From Candidatus Woesearchaeota archaeon (lineage in GTDB: Archaea; Nanobdellota; Nanobdellia; Woesearchaeales; ARS49), in NCBI GenBank assembly GCA_019322895.1, contig JAHWHZ010000001.1, forward strand, positions 310,001-374,000: a stretch of 64,000 nt of DNA. The letters run 5' to 3'. Shown piece after piece: positions 50,607-57,993 of the stretch. The translations under genes were made by a program, and so were the position numbers. Numbering within the stretch: the first letter of the stretch is position 1; every line of letters begins with the position of its first letter. The notes under the pieces were generated by a model, which had not been told where the DNA came from, did not search any database, and saw only the letters and a list, made by a program, of their open reading frames with translations.

Positions 50607-50891
50607 ATGGGCATAAACAATATTGTCAAGAAGCTTGCAGCAAAAGAAAGGCCGTATCAGATAGATGTTAAAGCAGAATCTGATTCATCTGGAACAGACA
50701 TTCTTGTTGTGGAACATTTTGCAAAATTCACTGGCCATTATGCTGATGGAACAATGGATAGTGTATGGCAAAAATACGGCGGCACAAAGACAGATATAAC
50801 TAAGATGAATAAGGATCTTGACAGTGATATTGCTGAACTTGAAGCATGCGGTTTTATTGTTCAGAAATTAAATGAGTTTCAAAATGAATAA
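50607..50891 (+). CDS. small protein of unknown function at the end of the sulfate operon
   Basis: 94 residues, soluble, slightly acidic, probable helix-strand mix. No signal peptide, membrane helix or cysteine pair; the single Cys (position 84) lies near the end. I do not recognise the family. Good ribosome site (GGTGGGAG) 5-6 nt upstream of ATG 50607. It follows CysN by 28 nt and overlaps the UbiA-type gene by 8 nt, so it is probably expressed with both. It lacks the L-G-Y tail. Confidence 0.6.
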   Translation: MGINNIVKKLAAKERPYQIDVKAESDSSGTDILVVEHFAKFTGHYADGTMDSVWQKYGGTKTDITKMNKDLDSDIAELEACGFIVQKLNEFQNE

Positions 50892-51747
50892 AATAATAAA
50901 CATAATCAAGCTGATTAGGCCGCAGCAATGGTATAAGAACCTGTTGGTTTTTCTGCCATTGATATTCTCTGGAAATATCGCTAATCTCAATTATCTTATG
51001 TTGACTCTTGTTGGTTTTATAGGCCTTTGCATGATTTCTTCTGCAAATTACGTCATGAATGATATAATTGATATCAGAAGAGACAAAAAGCATCCTGAAA
51101 AAAAGAAAAGGCCGATTGCATCTGGCAAGATTAGGCTATGGCAGGGTATTGTCTTGTTTATAATTCTGCTTGTTATGGCAATATGCCTTGCTGCTCCGCT
51201 GAATATCAACTTTTTTTATGCAGTGATGTTCTTGTTTATCTTTACTTTAGTTTATTCGCTGTTTTTGAAAAGAGAGCCTTTTTTAGATATAATCGTAATT
51301 GGCATTAATTTCGTTGTCAGGGCAGTTGCAGGAGCATTTATCATTGATGTTGAGATATCACCCTGGCTAATATCCTGTGTATTTTTCCTTGCTCTTTTCC
51401 TTGCTTCTGGAAAAAGGCACGCAGATGCAATGTTTCTTGGCAAGAGTGCAAAAAAGCACAGGAAAACCCTTGATGTGTACACGCCTGAAACTACTAATGC
51501 CTTGATGATTATCACAACAGCACTTCTTGTCTTGTCTTACAGCCTTTATTCTTTCTTGAGCAAGCACACGCCTTACTTGATTTTCAGCATGCCTTTTGCA
51601 TTATACCTGATTTTTCGTTATTTTTACCTGGTTTATTCAGGCTCTCCTGTTGCAAGGCATCCAGAAAGAGTCTTTTTGGATCTTAAGATGGATTTTGCCT
51701 TGGTCTTGTGGGCTGCTGTGACTTTTTATATACTTTATTTCTTGTAG
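50884..51747 (+). CDS. UbiA-family prenyltransferase, decaprenyl-phosphate phosphoribosyltransferase-like
   Basis: 287 residues with about eight membrane helices. R-P-Q-Q-W-Y-K-N near 10-17 and N-D-I-I-D-I-R-R-D (the first Asp-rich prenyl site, about 58-66) followed by H-P-E-K-K-K-R-P-I-A-S-G match the branch that makes polyprenyl-phosphate-5-phosphoribose, the precursor of arabinofuranosyl or ribofuranosyl donors in actinobacteria. A second Asp site is less clear (R-H-A-D-A-M near 180). Start uncertain between ATG 50884 and ATG 50872. Plausible product: a ribose-type polyprenyl-linked sugar donor. The end overlaps the convergent nucleotidyltransferase gene by 13 nt. Confidence 0.8.
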   Translation: MNKIINIIKLIRPQQWYKNLLVFLPLIFSGNIANLNYLMLTLVGFIGLCMISSANYVMNDIIDIRRDKKHPEKKKRPIASGKIRLWQGIVLFIILLVMAICLAAPLNINFFYAVMFLFIFTLVYSLFLKREPFLDIIVIGINFVVRAVAGAFIIDVEISPWLISCVFFLALFLASGKRHADAMFLGKSAKKHRKTLDVYTPETTNALMIITTALLVLSYSLYSFLSKHTPYLIFSMPFALYLIFRYFYLVYSGSPVARHPERVFLDLKMDFALVLWAAVTFYILYFL

Positions 51748-52442
51748 AGCTCATTAACGTGTTTATATTGCTCATGGCTGCCTATATCAATCCATTCTTC
51801 TTTGTACTGCTGCACATAAACATCCATATTTTCCATCAATAATGTAATCAGGTGATATTGTCCGCTGCCTTTAAACTCAGTAATTACTTTGATTGCCTCA
51901 GAATTAAGCATGTAACAGCAGGCGCTTGCAAGCATAGATTTAGGATTCTGGGGCTTTTCCTCAAAATCAATGATTTTTTTGTTGTCATCTATGCAAAAAA
52001 TGCCCATTTTTCTGGCTTCATTGATGTCATTCAGCTCAATTGCAGGCACTGCAGGAGCATTTTTTTCTTTTGAAAGATTAACCAAGGGATTTAAATCAAA
52101 CTTAAAAAGATTGTCTCCTCCGATGACTAAAACTGCATCATCTTTTATCTGTTTTAAGGCAAAAGCAATATCACCAAGCATGCCTAAGCGATTCTCATTG
52201 CTTGTCGTGCCGTCATTTAGAACAGTTATGTTTTCTTTGCCTTCTGCCCACTGCTTGAAAGTTTCATAGAATTTGTCGTTTGTTACAACTGTTATTCCAT
52301 CAATTTCTGGCACTTCATTTATTTTATCCACAATCCAATCAATCATGGGTCTGCCGCCCACTGGAAGAAGCGGTTTTGGTTTGTCTATAGTTAAGGGATA
52401 TAGCCTTGTTGCATATCCTGCTGCTAATATTACTGCTTTCAT
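51735..52442 (-). CDS. sugar-1-phosphate nucleotidyltransferase
   Basis: 235 residues. The NTP-binding signature A-V-I-L-A-A-G-Y-A-T-R-L-Y-P-L-T, then K-P-K-P-L-L-P-V-G-G-R-P near 21-32, marks the RmlA/GlmU-N/GMP pyrophosphorylase superfamily. I-G-G-D-N near 105 is the metal-binding site. It lacks a left-handed beta-helix, so is nucleotidyltransferase only. Substrate unclear; it would supply a nucleotide sugar for the glycan loci. The start lies about 90 nt from the 5S rRNA promoter in divergent orientation. It converges with the UbiA-type gene. Confidence 0.85.
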   Translation of the reverse strand: MKAVILAAGYATRLYPLTIDKPKPLLPVGGRPMIDWIVDKINEVPEIDGITVVTNDKFYETFKQWAEGKENITVLNDGTTSNENRLGMLGDIAFALKQIKDDAVLVIGGDNLFKFDLNPLVNLSKEKNAPAVPAIELNDINEARKMGIFCIDDNKKIIDFEEKPQNPKSMLASACCYMLNSEAIKVITEFKGSGQYHLITLLMENMDVYVQQYKEEWIDIGSHEQYKHVNELYKK

Positions 52443-52503
52443 TGTATCTTAGAGGATAAAATCCTGTTTTATAAATCTTATGCTATTTAAATTCAAGCGA
52501 AAG

Positions 52504-52512
52504 CTTTATAAA
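52504..52512 (+). promoter_or_regulatory. BRE/TATA promoter of the 5S rRNA gene
   Basis: GCGAAAG directly before CTTTATAAA (52504-52512) is a textbook archaeal BRE/TATA pair. Its centre is 25 nt upstream of the inferred 5S 5' end, so the rRNA seems to be transcribed on its own. Confidence 0.6.
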
Positions 52513-52532
52513 TCGTCTATTATTCTACAGTA

Positions 52533-52645
52533 TCAGACGGCCATAGGGGTCGGGTTCCACCCAGTCTCATTCGAACCTGGCAGTTAAACCGGCTTCCGTA
52601 TCGGGCTGTACTGCATTGCGCGGGAAACTCGGTAAGCTGTCTACC
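52533..52645 (+). rRNA. rrf: 5S ribosomal RNA
   Basis: The conserved archaeal 5S loop CATTCGAACCTGGCAGTTAA is present at about 52569-52588. The terminal helix forms between AGACGGC (52535-52541) and GCTGTCT (52636-52642), seven pairs with one G-U. The helix IV/V side and GGGAAACTCGG near 52622 are recognisable. At about 110 nt it is slightly short. No 16S or 23S gene is in the window, so the rRNA genes are dispersed. The 3' helix overlaps the last bases of the minus-strand NFACT gene by 2-5 nt. Ends are approximate. Confidence 0.9.
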
Positions 52646-53765
52646 TTTTATTTAATTCTATAAGAATCTCTCCAGTCTTTTCATTAATCTGTTTTATGTA
52701 TTTGACTGACTTTAGTTTTGCCTTGATTTCTTTCCAAGACATTGTTTTTCGCATTTTCTTTATTTCAGAGAAGAGTTTTTTCAGTTCTGAGTATTTTTCG
52801 TATATTTTTTCGCCTTTTGCCTGAGAATCTTTTGCGGCTTTTTCTTGTTTTTTCAGGTTTTCTTCCTGCATTTTGATTCTCTTCTCTATTCTTTCAAGCC
52901 TGCCTGCAAATTTGTCTTTTACCTGTGTTAATTCTTTTTTCTCCAGCCCTTTTGCTAATACAGAGTCAAATGCCTGGCTGTATGTCTTGAATAATTCCTG
53001 GCGTTTTTTTGCATAGAATTCCAGTTTAAAAGGTGTTATATCTATTGCCTTGTTATTCTCAAATACAACCACTGGCTCTATTTTTTGCTGCAGCAGGGAA
53101 TTCATTGTCTTGTATATTTTTTTGATTTCTTGTTCTGTTATCTTTTTTGCAGTCTTGTTTATGCCTGCTCTTAAGCACACCTCTGCAGCATAAACTCCCC
53201 CTATTCCCAGCTCTACTGCCAGTGTCTTGGATATGGTTTCTTTTGAAGAATCTATTAAGTTCTTGAATTTGGCTGCTGTTATCTTGAATGGATTGTGCTC
53301 TCTTGAAGGAAATGTGTAATTCTCTCCTTTTTTAATTATTCTGTCTTTCCATTTTTGCAGTGATAAAGGAAGAATTATTTTTCCTTTTTGACAGAGCAGG
53401 ATGTTTCCTTTGCCAAATAATTCTATTATTAATGAATACTCACCTTTCTTAGTCTCAAGCTGAAACTCCAGTATTCTTTCACTTCCTGCTTGCTCTATTT
53501 TCCTTACTCTTGCATTTGTCAGGTATTTTCTCAGCAATGCACAGAATCCGTGGATCTTTTCAGGCATTGCAGGCTTCACTTCAGTCAGCCATATCAGTCC
53601 AGGAAGAACTATCCTGAGCATTTTTTTGCCTATGCCTGGAACATGAAAAGAGAATAATAGCTCTTTTTTTGCCGGCTGGTATATCTTGTCTACTTTAGAG
53701 CCGATTAACTGCTGAAATTCATCTGTAAGATACTTTAATTCTACGCTGGATAGCTCTTTTTTCAT
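52641..53765 (-). CDS. NFACT-N (Rqc2/NEMF-type) protein lacking the NFACT-R domain
   Basis: 374 residues. The N-terminal NFACT-N domain (about 1-180, with L-S-S-V-E-L-x-Y-L and R-K-Y-L-T-N-A-R), the helix-hairpin-helix region (about 185-225, G-I-G-G-V-Y-A-A-E) and a coiled coil (about 265-330) match archaeal Rqc2/NFACT proteins, which bind stalled 50S subunits. Usual archaeal members run on to about 650 residues with a C-terminal NFACT-R (DUF814) domain; this gene stops just after the second coil arm, at the 3' end of the 5S gene. Start at ATG 53765, coupled to the preceding EamA gene by ATGA; an earlier start adds an unlikely His-rich leader. Confidence 0.82.
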   Translation of the reverse strand: MKKELSSVELKYLTDEFQQLIGSKVDKIYQPAKKELLFSFHVPGIGKKMLRIVLPGLIWLTEVKPAMPEKIHGFCALLRKYLTNARVRKIEQAGSERILEFQLETKKGEYSLIIELFGKGNILLCQKGKIILPLSLQKWKDRIIKKGENYTFPSREHNPFKITAAKFKNLIDSSKETISKTLAVELGIGGVYAAEVCLRAGINKTAKKITEQEIKKIYKTMNSLLQQKIEPVVVFENNKAIDITPFKLEFYAKKRQELFKTYSQAFDSVLAKGLEKKELTQVKDKFAGRLERIEKRIKMQEENLKKQEKAAKDSQAKGEKIYEKYSELKKLFSEIKKMRKTMSWKEIKAKLKSVKYIKQINEKTGEILIELNKR

Positions 53766-54106
53766 ATGCCTAAGCCGATAAGAATTATGCCGATTATTAT
53801 GGCAGTTATACCGGCCCATTTAAGCGGGTTCATCTTTTCTTTTAAATATTTAACTGCCAAAAGTGTTGATATTATGTATTGCAAAGAAATAATAGGGTAC
53901 AGCACGGATAGTTCTCCGCCTCTGAAGGAGATTAGCAGGGATATCATGCCAAGTCCGCAGCTGATTATTCCGAGAAGAATATACTTATTTGTTAGTTGCT
54001 TGATGTTAAGAGCAAATTTTTTTGATCCTTTCTTCAATAATACTACTCCTATTCCTCCAAGCAGTCCTGCAAATATTGCCAGCAGTATCGCCCATGTATG
54101 CGTCAT
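53762..54106 (-). CDS. half-size EamA/DMT transporter, subunit B
   Basis: 114 residues, four membrane helices, close to EmrE/ArnE-type small transporters of the EamA superfamily. The phrase Y-P-I-I-S-L-Q-Y-I near 66-75 and the G-I-G-V-V-L-L-K-K-G start are typical. It overlaps its partner at 54103 by 4 nt, and the two would form a heterodimer resembling one full-size EamA protein. Bacterial ArnE/ArnF pairs flip polyprenyl-linked sugars, so a role in glycan-lipid export is a reasonable guess; metabolite export is the alternative. Confidence 0.78.
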   Translation of the reverse strand: MTHTWAILLAIFAGLLGGIGVVLLKKGSKKFALNIKQLTNKYILLGIISCGLGMISLLISFRGGELSVLYPIISLQYIISTLLAVKYLKEKMNPLKWAGITAIIIGIILIGLGI

Positions 54107-54441
54107 TTTTTACCAGCTCCTATCATTGTTACGCCTGCAAATATCAGGACGACTCCTATCCATCTGAGCGTGCTTATTGGTTCATTGAATATCAATAATG
54201 CATATACTGTCACAAGTATGTAGCTTACTGCAACTATTGGAAATACAAATGTGATTTCACCCTCTTTAAATGCAGTTATCAATGCCAGCAATGCAATAAT
54301 GTATAGAAAGATTCCTATGAATATCGGCCAGTTTGTAAGTATTTCTGGAAGTCTTTGTGCTCCTATTTTCTGGAATATTTGTGCTATTGATATGAATATT
54401 GCGCAAAGAATTGCAAGGCATATTGCCTTCAGCTTTGTCAT
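54103..54441 (-). CDS. half-size EamA/DMT transporter, subunit A
   Basis: 112 residues, four membrane helices. L-K-A-I-C-L-A-I-L at the start, F-P-I-V-A-V-S-Y-I near 65-73 and the E-P-I-S-T-L-R-W-I-G end match EamA half-proteins. It is similar in layout to its downstream partner at 53762, pointing to tandem duplication. It directly follows SecD with 1 nt between the genes, and is therefore probably cotranscribed with the SecF-SecD operon. Confidence 0.78.
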   Translation of the reverse strand: MTKLKAICLAILCAIFISIAQIFQKIGAQRLPEILTNWPIFIGIFLYIIALLALITAFKEGEITFVFPIVAVSYILVTVYALLIFNEPISTLRWIGVVLIFAGVTMIGAGKK

Positions 54442-54442
54442 A

Positions 54443-56179
54443 TTATTCTCCTAGCAGTATTTTAATCATAGAAGCAAATGCAGGCCTTGTAATAAATACT
54501 CCTATTGTTACTCCTGCAATTGTTGTAAGTGCAAATCCTTTCAATAATCCTGCTCCTGCGAATAGCAGCGGCACCATTGCTACTACTGTCGTGAAATATG
54601 CTGCAAGTATTATGAAGAATGCTCTTTTAAGTCTCTGGGCCCATCCTCCGAAGTGTCCTGCCTCTTTTCTTAGTGTTTCGTCTGTTATGACAATCTGGTC
54701 ATCCACCCCGGTTCCTACTGCGATTATGATTCCTGCTATTGCTGCAAGGTCGATGTTCCATCCTACTAATGCGGCAAATCCGAGAACTAGTATGATTTCG
54801 CTCAAAGATACCACTATCATTGATGCTGCTACTTTAATGTGCCTGTATCTTATAAAGATGACTGCCGCAACTGAGAGGATTGCTATCATGCCGACCAATA
54901 ATGCATTTTTGACAAACTGCACTCCTAGCATTGGAGAGATATTGTCTGTTTTTACTATGTTTATCTTGACTGGCAGGCTTCCTGTTATAAGGATTGTCTG
55001 GAGTCTTTTCATTTCTTTTAGCGCGTTGATCATCGCGTCTTGTTCTGTTGTGCCTGCTCCTGAGCCGCTTATTGCAATCTCTGTAACAGCCCTTCCTTTC
55101 AGGTCTGCTGCTATGTTTAACTGATCTACTTTTTTGTCGTCGAGGAACAAGACTAATTTTTCAGAAAGGTATTCTCCCTGTTCTGTCTTTTCTATTCTCA
55201 AATCTTTTGTTGCGTCTGCTTGTTTCTGGGCAGCATCTGGTGTCAATGATATTGAGAACATGAAAGTGCATGCATAACCGCCTTCTACTTTGCCGCATCC
55301 CCTGTTTGGGTCTATGCCAGAGCATTCAGCTGTCCTGCAGACATATGTGATATCTTCTCCTCCTTTGAATACTGATGCATTTCCTACTTTTGCCTCAAAC
55401 TTGCCTTGTTTTGCAAGCAGGTCCTTGACCTCTTCTTCTGTTGCACCTGCAATCTCGACAAGGATATACTTATTTCCTTCTCCTAAGAGTTTTGGCTTGT
55501 CTCTTATCTCTTTAACAACTACATCTGTTAATCCATAGACATTCAGCCTTTCTTGTAGGTTGTCCATTATAGTGCCCAGCATGTTGTCATCTACTGCTTC
55601 TGCTGGCTGAAGCAATACTCTTGTGCCGCCTTGCAGGTCAAGTCCTTTTCTTATGTTAGAAGTTGCAGCCTGTGAAACGCTTAATCCAATGTCCTGCACA
55701 CCGATATACGTTTTCTTTATTTTTGGAGCTGTAACAGTTTTATTTATGGTCTTATTTACAGATACTGTCTTATTGTCTATTGTCTCGTTTACTGTTACAG
55801 TTTCTTTTACAACTTTTTGTTCTGTCTCGTTTAACTCTGTCTTCTCATATTCTCCTCTTGTCATCAAGGTGTATGACTCCTTATTCGTTTTTATCCGCAC
55901 TGTCCGGTTTGCATCAAGCGAATCAACAAATTCATAATAGTCTGCTACTGTATTGATAGGAACATTATTCATTGACAATATTATCTCTTTTGACATTGGA
56001 GAGAGGCCTTGTTTAGGGTTTTCCATGCCTGCCAAAGCAGCTGAGCTGTTTTTAGCGATTGCTTTTATTGCAACCCCTTCTTTGAATGGATTTGGTCTTA
56101 TTGATATCACTGCGAATATCAAGAATATAATTAGCAAAATTATTCTCCAGTTTGTCAATAATTGCTTAATCTTCCCCAT
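54443..56179 (-). CDS. secD: protein-export membrane protein SecD
   Basis: 578 residues. N-terminal membrane helix (about 13-31), a large external P1 region with G-L-D-L-Q-G-G-T-R near 180-188, and five more helices near the C-terminus (about 420-575) with G-T-G-V-D-D-Q near 490 are SecD features. An insert at about 120-165, rich in Thr/Val/Lys, lies before the D-L-Q-G-G motif and seems extra. Works with SecF to help protein release from the Sec channel. Overlaps SecF by 14 nt. Start ATG 56179. Confidence 0.92.
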   Translation of the reverse strand: MGKIKQLLTNWRIILLIIFLIFAVISIRPNPFKEGVAIKAIAKNSSAALAGMENPKQGLSPMSKEIILSMNNVPINTVADYYEFVDSLDANRTVRIKTNKESYTLMTRGEYEKTELNETEQKVVKETVTVNETIDNKTVSVNKTINKTVTAPKIKKTYIGVQDIGLSVSQAATSNIRKGLDLQGGTRVLLQPAEAVDDNMLGTIMDNLQERLNVYGLTDVVVKEIRDKPKLLGEGNKYILVEIAGATEEEVKDLLAKQGKFEAKVGNASVFKGGEDITYVCRTAECSGIDPNRGCGKVEGGYACTFMFSISLTPDAAQKQADATKDLRIEKTEQGEYLSEKLVLFLDDKKVDQLNIAADLKGRAVTEIAISGSGAGTTEQDAMINALKEMKRLQTILITGSLPVKINIVKTDNISPMLGVQFVKNALLVGMIAILSVAAVIFIRYRHIKVAASMIVVSLSEIILVLGFAALVGWNIDLAAIAGIIIAVGTGVDDQIVITDETLRKEAGHFGGWAQRLKRAFFIILAAYFTTVVAMVPLLFAGAGLLKGFALTTIAGVTIGVFITRPAFASMIKILLGE

Positions 56180-57068
56180 GTTTCTTTTGTTTCCTCTCTA
56201 GATACCATCTCAATATGCCGGTGTTCTGTATCCACGTATTCAGCATGTCAAAGAACAGGCCGATTACTATGATTATCATTATTTGCTTAATTATGTCAGA
56301 TGATGTAAAGATATATGCAAGAAGTGCTGCTATGAAGGATGTCAAAGACATTGTCATTCCTGTCTTCATAGAGCCCATTATTCTTTCAAATATTGTTCCT
56401 TCTTTTCTTTTTAGAACCCTTGTTGTCAAAAGTATGTCTGTATCAACTGAATAACCTATGAGCATCAGGAATGCTGCAACTCCTGCTGTTGTTAGTTTCA
56501 TGCCTAAAAGTGAAACTGTAGCTAATGTGCATAAGATATCTGATGTTGCTGCTAAAATCACGAATAAAGAAGGAACCCATGATCTGAATGTTATCAATAC
56601 AACAAGGCCCATTGCCAAGAATGCAAGCAGCACTGCTATTATTGTCTGCCTGAAAAAGCTTGCTCCTAATGAGGAGCCCATGGATTCAATAGTGTAATTA
56701 TCTTCTTTCAGCTCGATAAGTTTTGATTCAATTACTGCGTTCTTCAAGGCATCTTCATCAACATCTGAGGCTTCTATTATAACTGAAACTAGCATGCCTG
56801 CTTCTGTCAGTCGTCTTATCTCAATGTCTGCTTTAGGCAGCTTGTTTTGGATATCTTTCTTTAATGTATCTGTGTCTATGTCTTTATCTACTGGTATTGT
56901 GAGTGTTATTCCGCCTTTCAGGGATACTCCTTTCTGGATAAATTCTCCTGTTGTTGCGTAATTATATCCTAATACGCCTATCGCTAGAAATAAGAGTACT
57001 ATAGTTAATATCATCAACCCTTTGTATTTCTTGTCATATATTTCAAGTAAAGTTGATTTTATCCCCAA
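56166..57068 (-). CDS. secF: protein-export membrane protein SecF
   Basis: 300 residues, six membrane helices. First helix (about 18-36), then S-L-K-G-G-I-T-L-T near 47-55 and the conserved L-M-L-I-G-Y-S-V-D-T-D near 200-210 that forms the proton-path-like region of the RND fold. Usual length for archaeal SecF. Head of the minus-strand operon SecF-SecD-EamA-EamA-NFACT; the SecD start overlaps its end by 14 nt. It supports export of the many surface proteins encoded here. Confidence 0.92.
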   Translation of the reverse strand: MGIKSTLLEIYDKKYKGLMILTIVLLFLAIGVLGYNYATTGEFIQKGVSLKGGITLTIPVDKDIDTDTLKKDIQNKLPKADIEIRRLTEAGMLVSVIIEASDVDEDALKNAVIESKLIELKEDNYTIESMGSSLGASFFRQTIIAVLLAFLAMGLVVLITFRSWVPSLFVILAATSDILCTLATVSLLGMKLTTAGVAAFLMLIGYSVDTDILLTTRVLKRKEGTIFERIMGSMKTGMTMSLTSFIAALLAYIFTSSDIIKQIMIIIVIGLFFDMLNTWIQNTGILRWYLERKQKKHGED

Positions 57069-57153
57069 TATTACACCCGAATTCAGAGAATAAAGGATTG
57101 TTTTTAAAGGTTGCGATTTTAAGCGTCAAACATAAATTAGACTTTCAAATATT

Positions 57154-57717
57154 CTAGAAAAATGCTTTCCATAGGCCTTGATAGACCTTAAATCCGTCAA
57201 ACATAGGTATTGGAAGCATGTTGAATACAAACAAGAACAAATTTATTTGTTTTGTAATGTAAATAATGATTCTTGTGTGCTTTTTCAGGTTTTTTTTCTT
57301 TAATAGTCCCCAGCATACAAAAAATATTGCAAGGTTTACAAAAGGCCCTGCTGCTGCTATTATTGACATGTTAAGCGGTGCTATGGTGCATTCTTGTGTT
57401 GCACATCCTATTTGCACATATGCTGGAACAAAAAATATGAATCCTGTGTGCAGGAGCCTCAGTAGAACTCCTATGCCCAGCCAAGTGTATGCTGCGTGGA
57501 ATGTTGCCTCTAAGCCAAAGGCAAGCGCTGCAAACTTGTGGCCAAGCTCGTGCAGTATTATTGCAGGAGCAGTGACAAGACACGCGAATTTAAAGCTTCT
57601 CCAGTCAAATCCTGTCGGTATTTGATCCTGTTTAAGCTTGAATATGCCCATAAAGATATAACCCACAATAACTGTCATAAAGGCAATATCCAGCAACTCT
57701 CTCAAGGATAATATCAT
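57154..57717 (-). CDS. M50-family (site-2-protease-type) membrane metallopeptidase
   Basis: 187 residues with about five membrane helices. The zinc site H-E-L-G-H (56-60) in helix 2 and the second motif N-M-L-P-I-P-M-F-D-G near 163-172, carrying the third metal ligand, mark an intramembrane S2P-type protease. No PDZ or CBS domain is present, as in small archaeal members. Substrate unknown; possible roles include cleavage of membrane-held regulators or leftover signal peptides. Stands alone on the minus strand between SecF and the lysine-rich micro-ORF. Confidence 0.85.
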   Translation of the reverse strand: MILSLRELLDIAFMTVIVGYIFMGIFKLKQDQIPTGFDWRSFKFACLVTAPAIILHELGHKFAALAFGLEATFHAAYTWLGIGVLLRLLHTGFIFFVPAYVQIGCATQECTIAPLNMSIIAAAGPFVNLAIFFVCWGLLKKKNLKKHTRIIIYITKQINLFLFVFNMLPIPMFDGFKVYQGLWKAFF

Positions 57718-57775
57718 GGTTTGAACAAAATTTAAGCTGTTTATAATGTTTTCGATAAAAATTCAGAATGAGAAT

Positions 57776-57809
57776 AAAAAAAATTCAACTGCCCCACTGA
57801 AGAGGCAGT
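57776..57809 (-). terminator. hairpin plus T-tract terminator after the lysine-rich ORF
   Basis: ACTGCC (57788-57793) pairs with GGCAGT (57804-57809), with a 10-nt loop. Read on the minus strand it is followed by a run of eight T (57776-57783), the layout of an intrinsic terminator, 16 nt downstream of the stop of the micro-ORF. Confidence 0.55.
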
Positions 57810-57825
57810 GAAAGGTTAAGCCAAT

Positions 57826-57897
57826 TTATTTTTTCTTTTTCTTTTTCTTTTTGGCTTTCTTCTTTTTCTTTTTAGCTTTCTTCTTTTTCTTTGCCAT
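57826..57897 (-). CDS. 23-residue lysine/alanine micro-protein
   Basis: Minus-strand ORF starting M-A-K and consisting otherwise only of Lys with two further Ala, in three blocks of five, six and eight Lys separated by Ala. GAGGTGC lies 10-15 nt upstream as a ribosome site, AT-rich promoter-like sequence precedes it, and a hairpin/T-tract follows. Such ultra-basic peptides resemble in charge the tiny ribosomal protein L41e or histone-tail-like peptides, but the poly-Lys makes homology unprovable. It may bind RNA or DNA, or be an artefact of an A/G-rich transcript. Confidence 0.5.
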   Translation of the reverse strand: MAKKKKKAKKKKKKAKKKKKKKK

Positions 57898-57993
57898 TCG
57901 CACTGCACCTCTTTTAAGGTTATTTAATTATACTATTTAACTTTTCATATATAAATGTTTTGTTTTAAATGAAAAGTTTTAGAGAAAAAAAAT

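Noticed and set aside
52641..53765. Frameshift as the reason for the short NFACT protein
   Set aside because: Beyond the stop lies the 5S rRNA gene and then an unrelated gene on the same strand; no continuation of NFACT-R is visible in any frame, so a simple frameshift does not explain it.
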